A stretch of 50,009 nucleotides of DNA from Branchiostoma floridae (GCF_000003815.2 NC_049995.1:7485731-7535739); one strand, 5' to 3'; counted from the stretch's first letter, positions 34,501 through 47,658 are shown. A program made the numbers and translations. Notes: generated from the sequence alone by a model not told the origin.

Positions 34501-35820
34501 CGGTCAATATTGACCATGGTAAAATCCCAATTGATATCAGTCCTACAGCGTCAACTGTGGCTTAACAGTCCTATAAGAGAAAGACAGTCCCTGCCACACA
34601 GGGAACATCTGTTCGTGGCGGTTTTAAGTTCGCGGTAGTGCCATACACTGTAGTCACATACTGTAATGGAAAAATGTTTGTGATAGTTATAAGTTCGCGG
34701 CAAACATAAAACCACCGCGAACATTTCTGCATTTATGTTATCAAATCAACATGGTTGGACTACATAACAGACAATGACAAAAACAAGATAGACTGGTACC
34801 TCTGATACAGTTATACAGGTGTGGCCCCACCCCTACAGCTTGCAGACCTTCAGTCAACATTTCCACCGTAGCCTTGACCCCCGACCTCTCCATCCATGTC
34901 AGCAGCATGTCGTGTACCTGTCCCCACTGACTGTCCCTGTTGTCCAGAGCACAGCGGTCAAGCGTGTCCTGGTCCAGCCCCAGCTGCTGACCAACCTGCT
35001 CCCAGTGTGGACCCAGGGTACGGCAGAGGTGGTACAACTCCCGGGGGGTCAGCTGACGACCTGTCAGACTGGCTGGAATACAATAAGCTACTTCATGGTT
35101 TGAACTGCCAACCCTCGGATAGGATATCAAACGGAGCTCTCGTGTTTGGGGATAGCTACAGGTCCCTTGGAACTTCAAAAACACACCAAACTTATCAAAA
35201 AGAGTAAGAGTCCTTCTCGGTGTGAGTGGATCAAACCTTACAGTCTGGTCTCAGGGTTCATATTTTGAAAGGTGATATTCACCTGTTATGTCAATCCTTC
35301 CACAAGTGTGGTGATGTCAGTAAATAAATGAATATCATTTACTGTTGTGGAATGTAATACAAAACAGCATATTCTACAGTACAGCACTCTTTGGTTAATT
35401 CTATTGATAACACTTTGTCAACTGTCGTAGCAAAGACTGTATGCTATTGGACATGTTGATGCTATTGGACAAACACATCACGATATCTTTGTGAAAAATA
35501 CATGTACATGAAGGCATATACCCGTCCTTCCAAAAAAAAAAAAAAGATAAAATTATCTTACCTGTAGGTTTTGATGCTGATTTGAACCAACCAAAGACTG
35601 ATGATAGAAAGGACTTGTCTATAGAAGCTGTGTGCAGTTCTTTCTTTCCCTGTACAGATATCTTTTGTTTTGTATCAGCCCCATTTGTGGTGCCTCTATC
35701 CTGGAATGTCCTTGACACCTGGTCTGTCATAGAACCATCTAAGTCTGTCTCTGGAACTCCTGAATCTGAGACGCCTGGATATTTCTTCTCACACCAAGAT
35801 GTACCTTCCTCAATCTCCAT
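31539..35820 (-). CDS. Protein with five tandem Death domains, one per exon
   Basis: Exons on the minus strand: 35820-35562, 35072-34800, 34252-33992, 33516-33265, 32736-32437, 31849-31539. They join in frame to 551 aa, stop TAA at 31541-31539. Residues 1-86 are polar with no known domain. Then come five Death-domain-like units at about 88-177, 179-264, 266-348, 350-448 and 450-551. Each shows the family pattern: W-E-x-V/L near helix 2, L-G-L-(T/D)-x-x-x-I/L, a basic stretch, M-L-L-x-W, and G-x-x-A-T-V-x-x-L. Units 1 and 2 are the most canonical; unit 4 has an insert between helices 3 and 4; unit 5 lacks the L-G-L. All five introns are phase 1. Death domains mediate homotypic assembly of apoptotic and innate immune complexes. 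No catalytic, membrane, Ig or kinase domain accompanies them, so an adaptor or scaffold role is inferred. Not recognised as a named gene. Confidence 0.85.
31925..32085 (-). repeat. SINE-like repeat with a GATGAT tail
   Basis: On the minus strand a TAAGGGGCGGTATAACCCCG hairpin-rich stretch is followed by AAGTTAACC and (GAT)6. Such a body with a simple trinucleotide tail is SINE-like. A similar phrase (GGCGGTTATACCGGC) lies at 36247. It sits in the last intron of the Death-domain gene. Confidence 0.35.
33920..33953 (-). mobile_element. Solo end of the GGCCACACCAATTTAATTT MITE family
   Basis: CCAGAAATTAAATTGGTGTG matches the right end of the nested MITEs in WDR35 (45811-46571). No partner end was found nearby, so this is a remnant. 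Confidence 0.5.
34609..34724. mobile_element. Short inverted-repeat element (TTCGCGG family)
   Basis: GTTCGTGGCGGTTTTA at 34611 pairs with TAAAACCACCGCGAAC at 34707, and AAGTTCGCGG occurs twice inside. A diverged relative with the same TTTCGTGGTGG / CCACCACAAA pairing is at 37360-37430 in an RPL30 intron, and a one-ended piece at 23342-23362. Confidence 0.65.
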
Positions 35821-36862
35821 GGCTTGTGTTACGACTTTTCATAACAGTGGCATGAGCAAATTTACAACCTGAACTGGCAAGTTCAAAGGTCAACGTTTCT
35901 AATTATTGTAATACCAGGAGTGCACATCCTAAGCTATAGTATAGGAGCCTTTACCAGGAGCCTATGCTATAACTAGCATGTTGGTTGAACTTGCACAGTT
36001 GTGAACCAAGCTTCGGGTTTGTCTGCTGTAGATTCATCCGTAGACAGTTAGACACAGCACCATGTTTGAGTCAGAGTCAAGTGCCACCACTGGTCCAAAG
36101 TCCAACCACCCATGCACGTTACCAATGCCTATCATTACATAGTCCATTTCACTTTGACCTCGGACACACAAATACATGACACAATTAGGGTTTCCGCATT
36201 TTTTCCTCTAAGTCAGTGAAGCTGTGAGCTGGTGTGTTACGCCGAACGGCGGTTATACCGGCTATATAGATACAGATACAGAAGCTGTCACTAGTTTAGA
36301 AAGGCTGGCATTTAGGAACAAGAAATAGATGTTTGCTGTGGCAGCATTCTGTTGCTATGAAAGACTTGAACATGTTTTGTTGACAATTTCAGGTAATGTT
36401 TATCTAGACCTCCCCTGACCTTTTCACAGACAGAATTAAATGCAAACTTCCCAGCATTCCTTGCCATGTACATTCCATATGGCTTTGACCAACAAGCATA
36501 CTGTAATTCCTGATTTTTTTCAACATACTCTTATGTTCACGGTTTTCACTGTGACACCTGTAAAGTGAGCTTATCATTACAGATAACAAATAATTCATTG
36601 ACCTTTTTTACGTGCACCTGCTGTCACCGTGAACATTTAGTTCCGAGGACAAGTTCGAGTTTCTCAGACTGTGAAAGTTTGGTACCGAGAAGACAAAGTG
36701 AATTACAGTACATTTGTATATACTCGACACATTGCCAACCAATAGTAGGCAATACAATCTTTTGTCAAACAGGTACCTTAGCAGACTACACAATCTGCAC
36801 ACCACAACAGCTATACAATGTAATACGCAAATAAAAACCAAGACAAGTTTAAACTGGAGATG
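35821..36862. other. Intergenic DNA between the Death-domain gene and RPL30
   Basis: No gene supported. Contains CGAACGGCGGTTATACCGGC at about 36243, probably a repeat fragment, and an imperfect inverted pair (GCTATAGTATAGGAGCC / GGAGCCTATGCTATAAC) at 35934-35975. The promoter of the Death-domain gene should lie just right of 35820, but no motif was recognised. Confidence 0.45.
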
Positions 36863-36868
36863 TTTATT
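36863..36868 (-). terminator. Polyadenylation signal AATAAA of RPL30
   Basis: AATAAA on the minus strand 64 bases after the RPL30 stop codon, giving the short 3' UTR usual for ribosomal protein mRNAs. Confidence 0.8.
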
Positions 36869-36931
36869 ATTTCATTCACAGCATTAAGATCTTCTATTGC
36901 AGTACTGTTGTGACTTGCTAGATGGTGCTGC

Positions 36932-39168
<2,237 letters not shown>

Positions 39169-39309
39169 TTTGGCTAATTTTCCGAGCTCCTACCACCACT
39201 GAAACGGTAAAACACGATCATAGTTATCTTAAAAATCCATTAATATAAAGACAAGTGAGGAAAATCGTGAAATGATAGCAAATTTTGACGAAATTCTTGC
39301 AGAATTTAC

Positions 39310-39352
39310 CGGAAAACGTGCAGCAAGTATGGCTGCTCGGGGGAAAAGAAAG
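39310..39352 (-). other. RPL30: Non-coding TOP exon of RPL30
   Basis: On the minus strand CCGCCAT precedes CTTTCTTTTCCCCC, a terminal oligopyrimidine start, and the exon ends at a GTAAAT donor (CCG|GTAAAT at 39310). The matching acceptor CCGTTTCAG ends at 39199, so the second exon would start at 39198 with 30 bases of 5' UTR. Start site is inferred from motif only. Confidence 0.6.
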
Positions 39353-39721
39353 ATGGCGGTCAGAAGTTCCCGGATGTGCACCACTTCTCGCGAGACTTGA
39401 AACGAGTTCCCCCAACTCTACAAAAATAATAAAAGTTTAAATTTTTTCACAAAATATTGTAAAGTTTTGAGATAAAAAAAACTATCAAGCTTTAATTGAT
39501 GGACATATTAGGGCTATAAATGCTAGAGAAAGGCTTACAAATATCTTGTTACCGGGGATACACATCCAAACGAGATTATGCAAATTAGGTAGGAATTCCT
39601 GGCAAAGAAATATGGCGGACTAAGTTTGAATTTTGACTTGTCTTGCTGGAAAATATCGCTGATTGTGGCGGAAACAGAGCGTTTTTGGTGATCAGCGGCT
39701 GCAGGAACAAAGACAACAAAG
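39353..39721. promoter_or_regulatory. Bidirectional promoter of RPL30 and WDR35
   Basis: Only about 370 bp separate the inferred RPL30 start from the WDR35 start codon. AAGATGGCGG (39350-39359) sits at the RPL30 start and AATATGGCGG (about 39609) on the WDR35 side; both are YY1-like. No TATA box seen. Confidence 0.65.
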
Positions 39722-42700
39722 ATGTTCATCTATCTGAGCAAGAAGGTGGGTGGCCCTTGTTTAGCTTGTTGAGTAACAACGAATTTATTCATTCAAATGC
39801 AAGCTACAATCTTCATACTTGGCAAAATTTTTATTTCACTTTTTTAACTCCCACAGAAATGTCTATCCAGCTTTGTATCGTACCGGATCAACTGGAACAA
39901 AGCTGTGAAGTTCAAAACACTTAACATGGATCCTGCTTATACATGTTGATATAACGTAGAGGTCAAAACCTAATAATATATCAAACAGTAATTCTATTTC
40001 AAATTGATGTTCTTGATAATGATATTATAAAAATGTCATTCAAGGCACTGCATTTGCCATGGTGTTATTCGAGCCATTGCAATTTGGCTCTTGCAGATTT
40101 ACGTGCTATAATGCTTTAAGATCCTTTCAATTTTGTTGTCCCTGACAACAGGCCTAGATATAACTACAGTTGTATAACTATAAGTTACCTGCATCGACAG
40201 GCTCTATTAAAAGATAATGTCCTTCTCTATATGGTTATAATTACATTTTTCACATGTTGTCTAACTACCCTGTCAGATTGCGATCCCTAACAACACCAAG
40301 CTGCGAGCGCTGGCCTGGAACCGTGAGCAGGGCTACATCGCATGTGGAGGGGAGGATGGACTACTCAAGGTTCTCAAACTGGAGTCACAGTCCAGTAAGT
40401 CTGCACTGGTGTAACACTTAGGCCCTGTTCATGATGCAAAAAATGAAACGGTTCTATCGGTTAGGCCAGCTGAAACGGATAAGTTTTGTCATCATGAACG
40501 GTCCGAAACATTACCATGCCTTTTCAAGGAACTGAAACGGTTTGCAAGTTTGCATCGTGAACGCAAAATGCAAACCGTTTGATGTCGGATTTCCAGGCCT
40601 AACCGATAGAACCGTTTCATTTTTTGCGTCATGAACGGGTCCTAACAGTGGGGTTCAAGTGCCGCCAAACTGACCATGCCCAACGGGTCTGACCCTTTTG
40701 GCGTAACGGTTCAGTGTGTTGGGTTTGTGAGCTGGCGGCGTGGGTTTGAATCCCGGGATCCAGGAGCCTGTTTCTGCTCGTCTCCTTCAAATTATTTTGG
40801 TTCCCATGCCGTCTGTGAGTGATAGGCTAGATGTGCGACACAGGGATATTGAACTCTGATATCTGAGGACGGATCCTAAAAAGAAAAGGGGGAGTAGTGT
40901 AACAGTGGGTTTCAAGCACCACCAACTGACCATTCCAAATGGTCCAGACCTTTTGGCATTGGGTCGTGAACTGGCAGGCCAGGGTTCGACTCCTGGGAGC
41001 AACAAGACTGTTTCTATTTGCCTGTGTTTATTGTTTATGTGTCTGAGTGTGTATGTGTATGTGTGTGCATGTGTGTGTTTGTGTGTATGTGATGTGCTAT
41101 ACATATATATATGATATTAATAAGATGTGTTGTATCATTTTTCCCCAGGTAAGGATGTGAAGATGAAGGGCCTTGCTGCCCCCAGTAACCTGTCTATGAA
41201 CCAGACTCTGGAGGGACACAGTGGTATGTTCACTTTTCATGGTGATATTTGAAATTATGTTAAATCCTATAGAAAGACTAATGATCGTAATAAATTAACA
41301 AATGATGAAAAATTCATTTCCAGTTTGGCGCAATGAAGGTGCTTTTTACAGACATTTTCAAACAGTTCTTATACTAAAAACAGGATTTTAGAGTCTATCA
41401 GCGTCTTTGAAAGTGTTGATGTCTAGATACAGTGTATTGCTAATATAATATGTAATATATATATATATAGAGAGAGAGAGACGTAAGGAATGGCACAGTG
41501 GCACCCCCACGCTATCTTTGTATACAAATTAAGGTATAACAAAATAAAAGGGAAAAGAGGAGAGGAAAAAAATCAACATTCATGAAATATTGTTAATTGT
41601 TATTATTCCCAACTCTAGAAAATGGCAGTACAATGTACATTGTATCTAATGTCCAATATTCTCCCTACCAGGTGCCGTCCAGGTGTGCACGTGGAACGAA
41701 CACTTTCAGAAGCTGACCACTAGTGACCAGTACGGCCTCATCATCGTCTGGATGCTGTACAAAGGTCACATATTCTTATATGATAGGATTTAAAAAATCT
41801 TCTACTGTGACCTCTCGGAGAGTAATTTTGCCCATCAGGATACCTTAGACTGCACCATTTTAACTTAAGATCCTCTACAGCTCGGTACCATGAAAGGTGG
41901 ATGCCCCAGACCCGCCTACAATTAGTGGTGTCTATAATATCACTTACCGCGACTCACCAAGAAATTTGGACCCCCTATAATAAAATCCTAGCTAAAAGCC
42001 TAATTGATATCAGATGTGTTTTGTCCAGCAAATTGGTTGATAACTGTTCTAACTTTTCCTCAGGTCTGTGGTATGAGGAGATGATCAACAACAGGAACAA
42101 GTCGGTGGTACGCAGCATGCAGTGGAATGCTGACGGACAGAAGATCTGTATCGTGTACGAGGACGGTAAGCTCCCCTCGCACTGCGGACGATTACGTTAA
42201 AAGTCCATATTTCTCTGGAAAAATTAGGGATTGGTCAGATTTATGAATGATTTAAGTACTCTGTGACAGTTTGGATTATGCTTCTTGTATAGGTGCCTGA
42301 TTTAGGCCTTAAGGTCTCATAACACAGTAATTATCCGCGACCCCCGTCCCCAAAAGTAGTTCGGGTTAAAATAGTGCATCGCGGTACTTGCAAAGGCCGT
42401 ATTTATTCTTCCGTGCACGACAGCGAGGTGGAATCTGTGGTGAATAGTAGAGGAATACATCGGCGTTCATACTGTATAAGTTGGATTACGTCGCTTTTTC
42501 GGCCGGCGGGAATTTGCGCCTTGATATGTTACCGGCACTTCCTGTTCGCCGCCTGCAGTTCCATGACCTCCGCTGGGGGTCAAATCAAAGTGTCTGTTAT
42601 AGAAAAACGAGCCGGCAAATCTATGCTCATCTTCAGATATTTTGTAGCTTGTACCCTCAACTTCAACATACTAAATTCTTGTGAATTGTATCTGCACCCT

Positions 42701-45700
42701 ACTATAGGTTTTGAGTCGTCGAACCACCTCACTTTGGGGTCCTTAACCATGTAAATCCCCATACCCGAAAAACTGTGTTCTGAGACCTTCATCCACAGCG
42801 TGAATTCCCCAGGGACGGACAAGCACATTAAATTTGACCGATATGTTGGTAATTGACCTCGGCTGACTTGAACTGTAAGATTTTTGTTACCGTCTGACCC
42901 GCCGTTACCATGGCAACGGCCGCCTAGACCGTTCCCTATGCTTAAGTATAGGACTTAGTGCGGTCTAAAGCCCGCTCGACTCCCCCCCCCCCCTTTTTCC
43001 GCCCTAAAAAAGACAAACCCCCAACCCCAATCACTCAGAACGGTAGAATGTGGTCTGGCAAGCTCCTTATAACAGAAAAAGTCAGCCAGAATATCAAGTT
43101 TGTTGAGATAATGAGACCAATTGGCGGCCCCTCAGATAGTCCTTGTACAGTGCCGACACCTGTGCTAGGCGCCAAAGTGCAAAGTTGGCCATATCTCAGG
43201 AACCATTTGGATTTCTGCTCTAAAATTTGGTACGGTTTTGTATCTTGACTAGTTTTATTGTATGAACGTAAAGAAATCCAAGGTCAAGTTGGCTTCATCC
43301 ACAGCGTGAATTCCCCAGGGACGGACAAGCACATTAAATTTGACCGATATGTTGGTAATTGACCTCGGCTGACTTGAACTGTAAGATTTTTGTTACCGTC
43401 TGACCCGCCGTTACCATGGCAACGGCCGCCTAGACCGTTCCCTATGCTTAAGTATAGGACTTAGTGCGGTCTAAAGCCCGCTCGACTCCCCCCCCCCCTT
43501 TTTCCGCCCTAAAAAAGACAAACCCCCAACCCCAATCACTCAGAACGGTAGAATGTGGTCTGGCAAGCTCCTTATAACAGAAAAAGTCAGCCAGAATATC
43601 AAGTTTGTTGAGATAATGAGACCAATTGGCGGCCCCTCAGATAGTCCTTGTACAGTGCCGACACCTGTGCTAGGCGCCAAAGTGCAAAGTTGGCCATATC
43701 TCAGGAACCATTTGGATTTCTGCTCTAAAATTTGGTACGGTTTTGTATCTTGACTAGTTTTATTGTATGAACGTAAAGAAATCCAAGGTCAAGTTGGCTT
43801 AAGGTCTCATAACACAGTAATTATCCGCGACCCCCGTCCCCAAAAGTAGTTCGGGTTAAAATAGTGCATCGCGGTACTTGCAAAGGCCGTATTTATTCTT
43901 CCGTGCACGACAGCGAGGTGGAATCTGTGGTGAATAGTAGAGGAATACATCGGCGTTCATACTGTGTAAGTTGGATTACGTCGCTTTTTCGGCCGGCGGG
44001 AATTTGCGCCTTGATATGTTACCGGCACTTCCTGTTCGCCGCCTGCAGTTCCATGACCTCCGCTGGGGGTCAAATCAAAGTGTCTGTTATAGAAAAACGA
44101 GCCGGCAAATCTATGCTCATCTTCAGATATTTTGTAGCTTGTACCCTCAACTTCAACATACTAAATTCTTGTGAATTGTATCTGCACCCTACTATAGGTT
44201 TTGAGTCGTCGAACCACCTCACTTTGGGGTCCTTAACCATGTAAATCCCCATACCCGAAAAACTGTGTTCTGAGACCTTAAACTATTGCAGAGTAAATGT
44301 ATTTGAAATATTGACTTGATGTTATGCCCCCCTCCCCTCTCCAGGTGCAGTGATTGTAGGCTCTGTGGATGGGAACAGAATTTGGGGGAAGGAACTGAAG
44401 GGGATGCAGCTGTCTAACGTGGCTGTGAGTAGACAACATTTTTCCTGATCCTTTGTCAACACTGATCAGAGATTTTTCTGTAGGGATCATTATGGTTTGA
44501 ACTAGACAAATGTATTTCAGCGCAGGGCTCTATCCAGCGTCCGTTTTTTCCGTCAATTGACGGAAATTTGCTGCGTGTGACGGAAAAATTTTTAAACTAA
44601 TCCGTCAACTTTGACGGACAAAAATCTGATAAAAGCTCCTTGGTGGAAGCTACAGGCTGCTTGGGGACGCCGTCCACGGTCGTAAAAGCCACACACTGTT
44701 TGTTTTGCTATTGTTATGATTGTTGACAATGTGTGTCGGTGCCCTTTCGCATACGATAATCTCATTAAAACCCGTTTTTCAAGGTCTCAGTTCAGTCTCT
44801 CTAACTCCTGGAATAGTGTTTTCGCGACAATGGGAATTGGCTGACGGAAAAAAATGTCGAGCTGGCTAGAGCCCTGTTTCAGCGTATACTGCTGCCTTTT
44901 TTGTTTTCTATAAAATGATGTTGCAAAAAAGGTAAATGGAGTGCATTGTATATCTTTTATTTAATGACACCAAAAGTATTATGTCTTCATAAAGTCTACT
45001 TTCCTAACAGAGTGGTACAGGCATATATGCCAAAAGAACAATTTCAAGCACCAGCCATGTAACGTTAGTACCATCATCATTTGTTATAACATGAAATATT
45101 TCCATGTACCCCCCTCCCCCTCCAGTGGTCCCCAGATGGGAAGTCCCTGATATTTGGGATGACCAATGGAGAGATCCAGATCTTTGACAACCTCGGCAAC
45201 TTCTGCGTAAGTCTATCCTCTTGTCACCAAACATTTTTTTTTTGGTCAAGATTTTGTTCTAAGCATGAATGCTGACATTGCTAAGTTTTTACTATTTATT
45301 GTTGATGTACTCTTACAGTCTTAGTCTAGTTTGAGTTTGATTTTTCCCCAATGTTTATCCAAAACATTTGCAAGATTATGTATTCCTAATGTGGTACTAC
45401 TACTAGTAGTCACTTATGGAAGATGCTGTTCACATCTTTTGTCTGCTTGCCCCTCTCACTATGGCATTATTATCCAATCACAGAAGCTTACATGTATGAA
45501 AAACTTCAAATTGACACCTTGCAACTAACATGTACTATGGAAGTGTTAATCTGATTGGTCCAGACTTTTGAGTGACAGGCTATAGAGTTTTCTGATTGGT
45601 CAATGATACTGAGTGGATTTGATTGTTGTTTTTTTCACAGAACAAGATGGTCCTGTACTGTCTGACTAACGTGACGGGCGCTGTGCGGATTGCTGGGATG

Positions 45701-47640
45701 GAGTGGTACAACGGGACAGATGGTTTCGTGGAGCCAAACTGCCCGTGTCTGGCAATCTGCTTCGACAACGGCAGATGTCAGATCATGAGACACGAGTATG
45801 ACGAAGGTATGGCCACACCAATTTAATTTCTTGGTTCTCGGATTTTTTCAGAAAAATATTGGGGCGGGCGGTCGAAAAAAAAAAGAGAAAAAAAATTGCA
45901 AAAAGTCTGTGGTGAACTTATATAACACAAAAAAACAAGGTAAGTAGTCAAGTTTTCAGCTTTTCATGGCATGATTTATCCAATGAATCTCTTCCTTTGA
46001 TTTTATACCACTGTTCTGATCATCATCACAGTGACTGCAAATAAGCGCTCTGATTGGTTTATCATCAGTATGTGCCCATGGAATGGGGTCTGCAACAGCA
46101 AAACCTATCTTATTTTCCTTGGGCCACACCAATTTAATTTCTTGGTTCACGGATTTTTTCATGAAAAATATGGAGCGAGAGGGCGAAATAAAAATGAAAA
46201 TAAAAATTGCAAAATGGTTGGGGTAAAGGTAACGGCTAATCCAAAACATAAAGAAAAAAAGTTTTCAGCTTGAAAAAAGTACAAAAACACTATTATTGTA
46301 CAGTAACAGCACCTGTACCCACACTTTAAGGAGCTTATAATATAAAGGCCAATTTGCTACACCAGAAAGCTGGTGAATGGTTTCATTAATGGTGAAAATT
46401 TGCTGAGTGGTAATTTTTATTTTTATTTTTTTTCCCAAAAAATAGGAGCGAGCGAATCCGTGAACCAAGAAATTAAATTGGTGTGGCCTTGGGACTAAAT
46501 TTTTTTTATTTTCAAATTTGAAAAAAATGGGTCGGGAAATCCGAGAACCAAGAAATTAAATTGGTGTGGCCTAAGGGAAGTTTGTGTGTTTGATTTTTTT
46601 GTTTGAATCTGGACTCTGATTTTGATTTTATGCTTAGTTTGCTTTGGAATTGAATTTGTGTCTGCCGCTTAGCATATGATAAATGAATAACTAATCACTA
46701 AATATGTTACTGTATTCAGATCATTAATGCCCTATTCAAATCTTCATATACCAATCATTTTCTATTAACGGGTGCCCGGCTATTCTACAAGAAAGCAATT
46801 AAAGGAGTGAATGTAGCTAGAATTGCATGTATACCAGACCTCCAATACCCATCCCTGTCTAATACATTTCAATTGTATTTTAACAGCCCTCTTCAGGCAA
46901 ATATTCAAATACCAAACATTTTTCTATTATTGGGTGCTGGACTATTATACAGGAAAGCAATTAATGCATGTACATGTGTTTGTAACTAGCTAAGGATACC
47001 AGACTAGGCCTAGGAAAAAAATGTTGTGTTTGCTGTTTCAGTCCTGAAAAAAAATAGGGTCGGTAGGTAGGGGTTATCTTTTTTTCTTTAATTTTCTTTT
47101 TGATTTTGTAGACTTTGGCCCCAAGCACTAGTGATACAATACAGTTTAACAAGGTTAAACTGAAATCTGTTTATGTTTTCAGTGTCAAACTTTAATTTTG
47201 CACATAATGGTTACAAATCAGGTCAGTGGATAACGTTACATTTATCCTTCTTTAGATAGGACAAGCCGTTTTTTTACTTCAATAAAATATAGGAAGCTGG
47301 TTAAATAAAAAATTTAACTGAAAGATATGTGACTCCTCTGCCCACCCAAAACAAGGCTAGGATCGGCAGGTTTTTCTAGGGTAGGAAACACGACAATTTT
47401 TCCTAGGCCCTACCAATACCCACCCCTGTCTGATAATCTATTGTACTCTCCCTACAGCCCCTAATAAGACATATCTAATGTACCCTCCCCACAGCCCCAG
47501 TGCTGATTGACACAGGTATGCAGGTGATTGGCATCGCGTGGAATCACTGCGGGGCCGTGCTTGCTGTCGGAGGCTCACAGAAGTCACAACAACAGGACAG
47601 GGACATCAACGTGGTCCAGTTCTACACACCATTTGGGGAG
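39722..47640 (+). CDS. WDR35: WDR35 / IFT121, first nine exons (5' part)
   Basis: Exons: 39722-39745, 40277-40394, 41149-41223, 41672-41764, 42064-42165, 44345-44424, 45126-45206, 45641-45806, 47495-47640. They join in frame to 295 residues; the rest of a protein of about 1,180 aa lies right of the window. The start [56 protein letters not shown] and V-Q-F-Y-T-P-F-G-E are near-identical to vertebrate WDR35. This part forms most of the first WD40 beta-propeller. WDR35 is a core subunit of the IFT-A complex for retrograde transport and ciliary entry of membrane proteins. Introns 2, 5, 6, 8 and 9 contain MITEs; the donor after exon 8 overlaps one of them. Confidence 0.97.
40421..40642. mobile_element. 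Foldback MITE in WDR35 intron 2
   Basis: The first and last 46 or so bases are inverted repeats with few mismatches (GGCCCTGTTCATGATGC... and ...GCGTCATGAACGGGTCC), flanked by TA on both sides. Inner segments with AAACGG/CCGTTT extend the pairing, so most of the 222 bp can fold back. Confidence 0.8.
40645..41010 (+). mobile_element. Two head-to-tail tRNA-derived SINE copies
   Basis: Copy 1 (about 40645-40898) has an A-box-like TGGCGTAACGG at 40699 and a B-box-like GGTTTGAATCC at 40743. Copy 2 (from about 40899) repeats the same head (AACAGTGGG, TTCAAG, CTGACCAT) and has GGTTCGACTCC at 40983. No acceptor-stem pairing, so these are SINE heads rather than tRNA genes. Confidence 0.65.
41450..41482. 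repeat. (TA)n(GA)n microsatellite
   Basis: A TA run passes directly into a GA run. The same composite occurs at 48601-48626 in a later WDR35 intron. Confidence 0.85.
42309..44281. mobile_element. TTAA-flanked composite transposon array A-B-B'-A'
   Basis: A (42313-42787) and A' (43803-44277) are 475-bp copies with one or two differences. Each has inverted ends GGTCTCATAACACAG and CTGTGTTCTGAGACC. Between them lie two 501-502-bp copies of another segment, B (42792-43293) and B' (43298-43798), in the same orientation, differing mainly in a C-run of 12 versus 11. TTAA stands at both outer ends and before A', TTCA before B and B'. TTAA targets suggest a piggyBac or Kolobok-type non-autonomous element. 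The 126-codon ORF in A is not considered a gene. Confidence 0.75.
44515..44884. mobile_element. hAT-type MITE with 8-bp target duplication
   Basis: Element 44523-44876 (354 bp) begins CAGGGCTCTATCCAGC and ends GCTGGCTAGAGCCCTG, and is flanked by TTTCAGCG on both sides (44515-44522, 44877-44884). A CAGGG end and an 8-bp duplication are hAT hallmarks. Inside, TGACGGAAA motifs repeat in both orientations. In WDR35 intron 6. Confidence 0.9.
45811..46571. mobile_element. Outer Harbinger-like MITE at the WDR35 exon 8 donor
   Basis: Ends are GGCCACACCAATTTAATTTC and its complement, with a second copy of the same family inserted inside (46122-46488). Left flank is TAT, right flank TAA, compatible with a 3-bp target duplication with one change. 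The element starts at the fifth base of the intron, so it supplies the +5 and +6 bases of the exon 8 donor. Confidence 0.85.
46119..46491. mobile_element. Inner nested MITE of the same family
   Basis: Element 46122-46488 has the same GGCCACACCAATTTAATTTC ends and is flanked by TTG on both sides (46119-46121, 46489-46491), a 3-bp target duplication. It splits the outer element and so is younger. Confidence 0.9.
46572..47494. other. WDR35 intron 8, right part
   Basis: No exon. Two related segments (about 46735-46800 and 46905-46965) share CAAATA(C)CA, TCTATTA and GGGTGC, GGCTAT/GGACTAT, suggesting an old duplication of about 170 bp that includes TACAAGAAAGCAATTAA / TACAGGAAAGCAATTAA. Confidence 0.45.
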
Positions 47641-47658
47641 GTCAGAATCTCATCTAAA

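Noticed and set aside
40699-40755. A possible tRNA gene
   Set aside because: A- and B-box-like motifs are present, but no acceptor stem or anticodon arm can be drawn; a second diverged copy shows it is a SINE.
42374-44244. Twin 126-codon ORFs
   Set aside because: They are duplicated because the transposon segment A is duplicated; composition and lack of any known motif do not support a protein.
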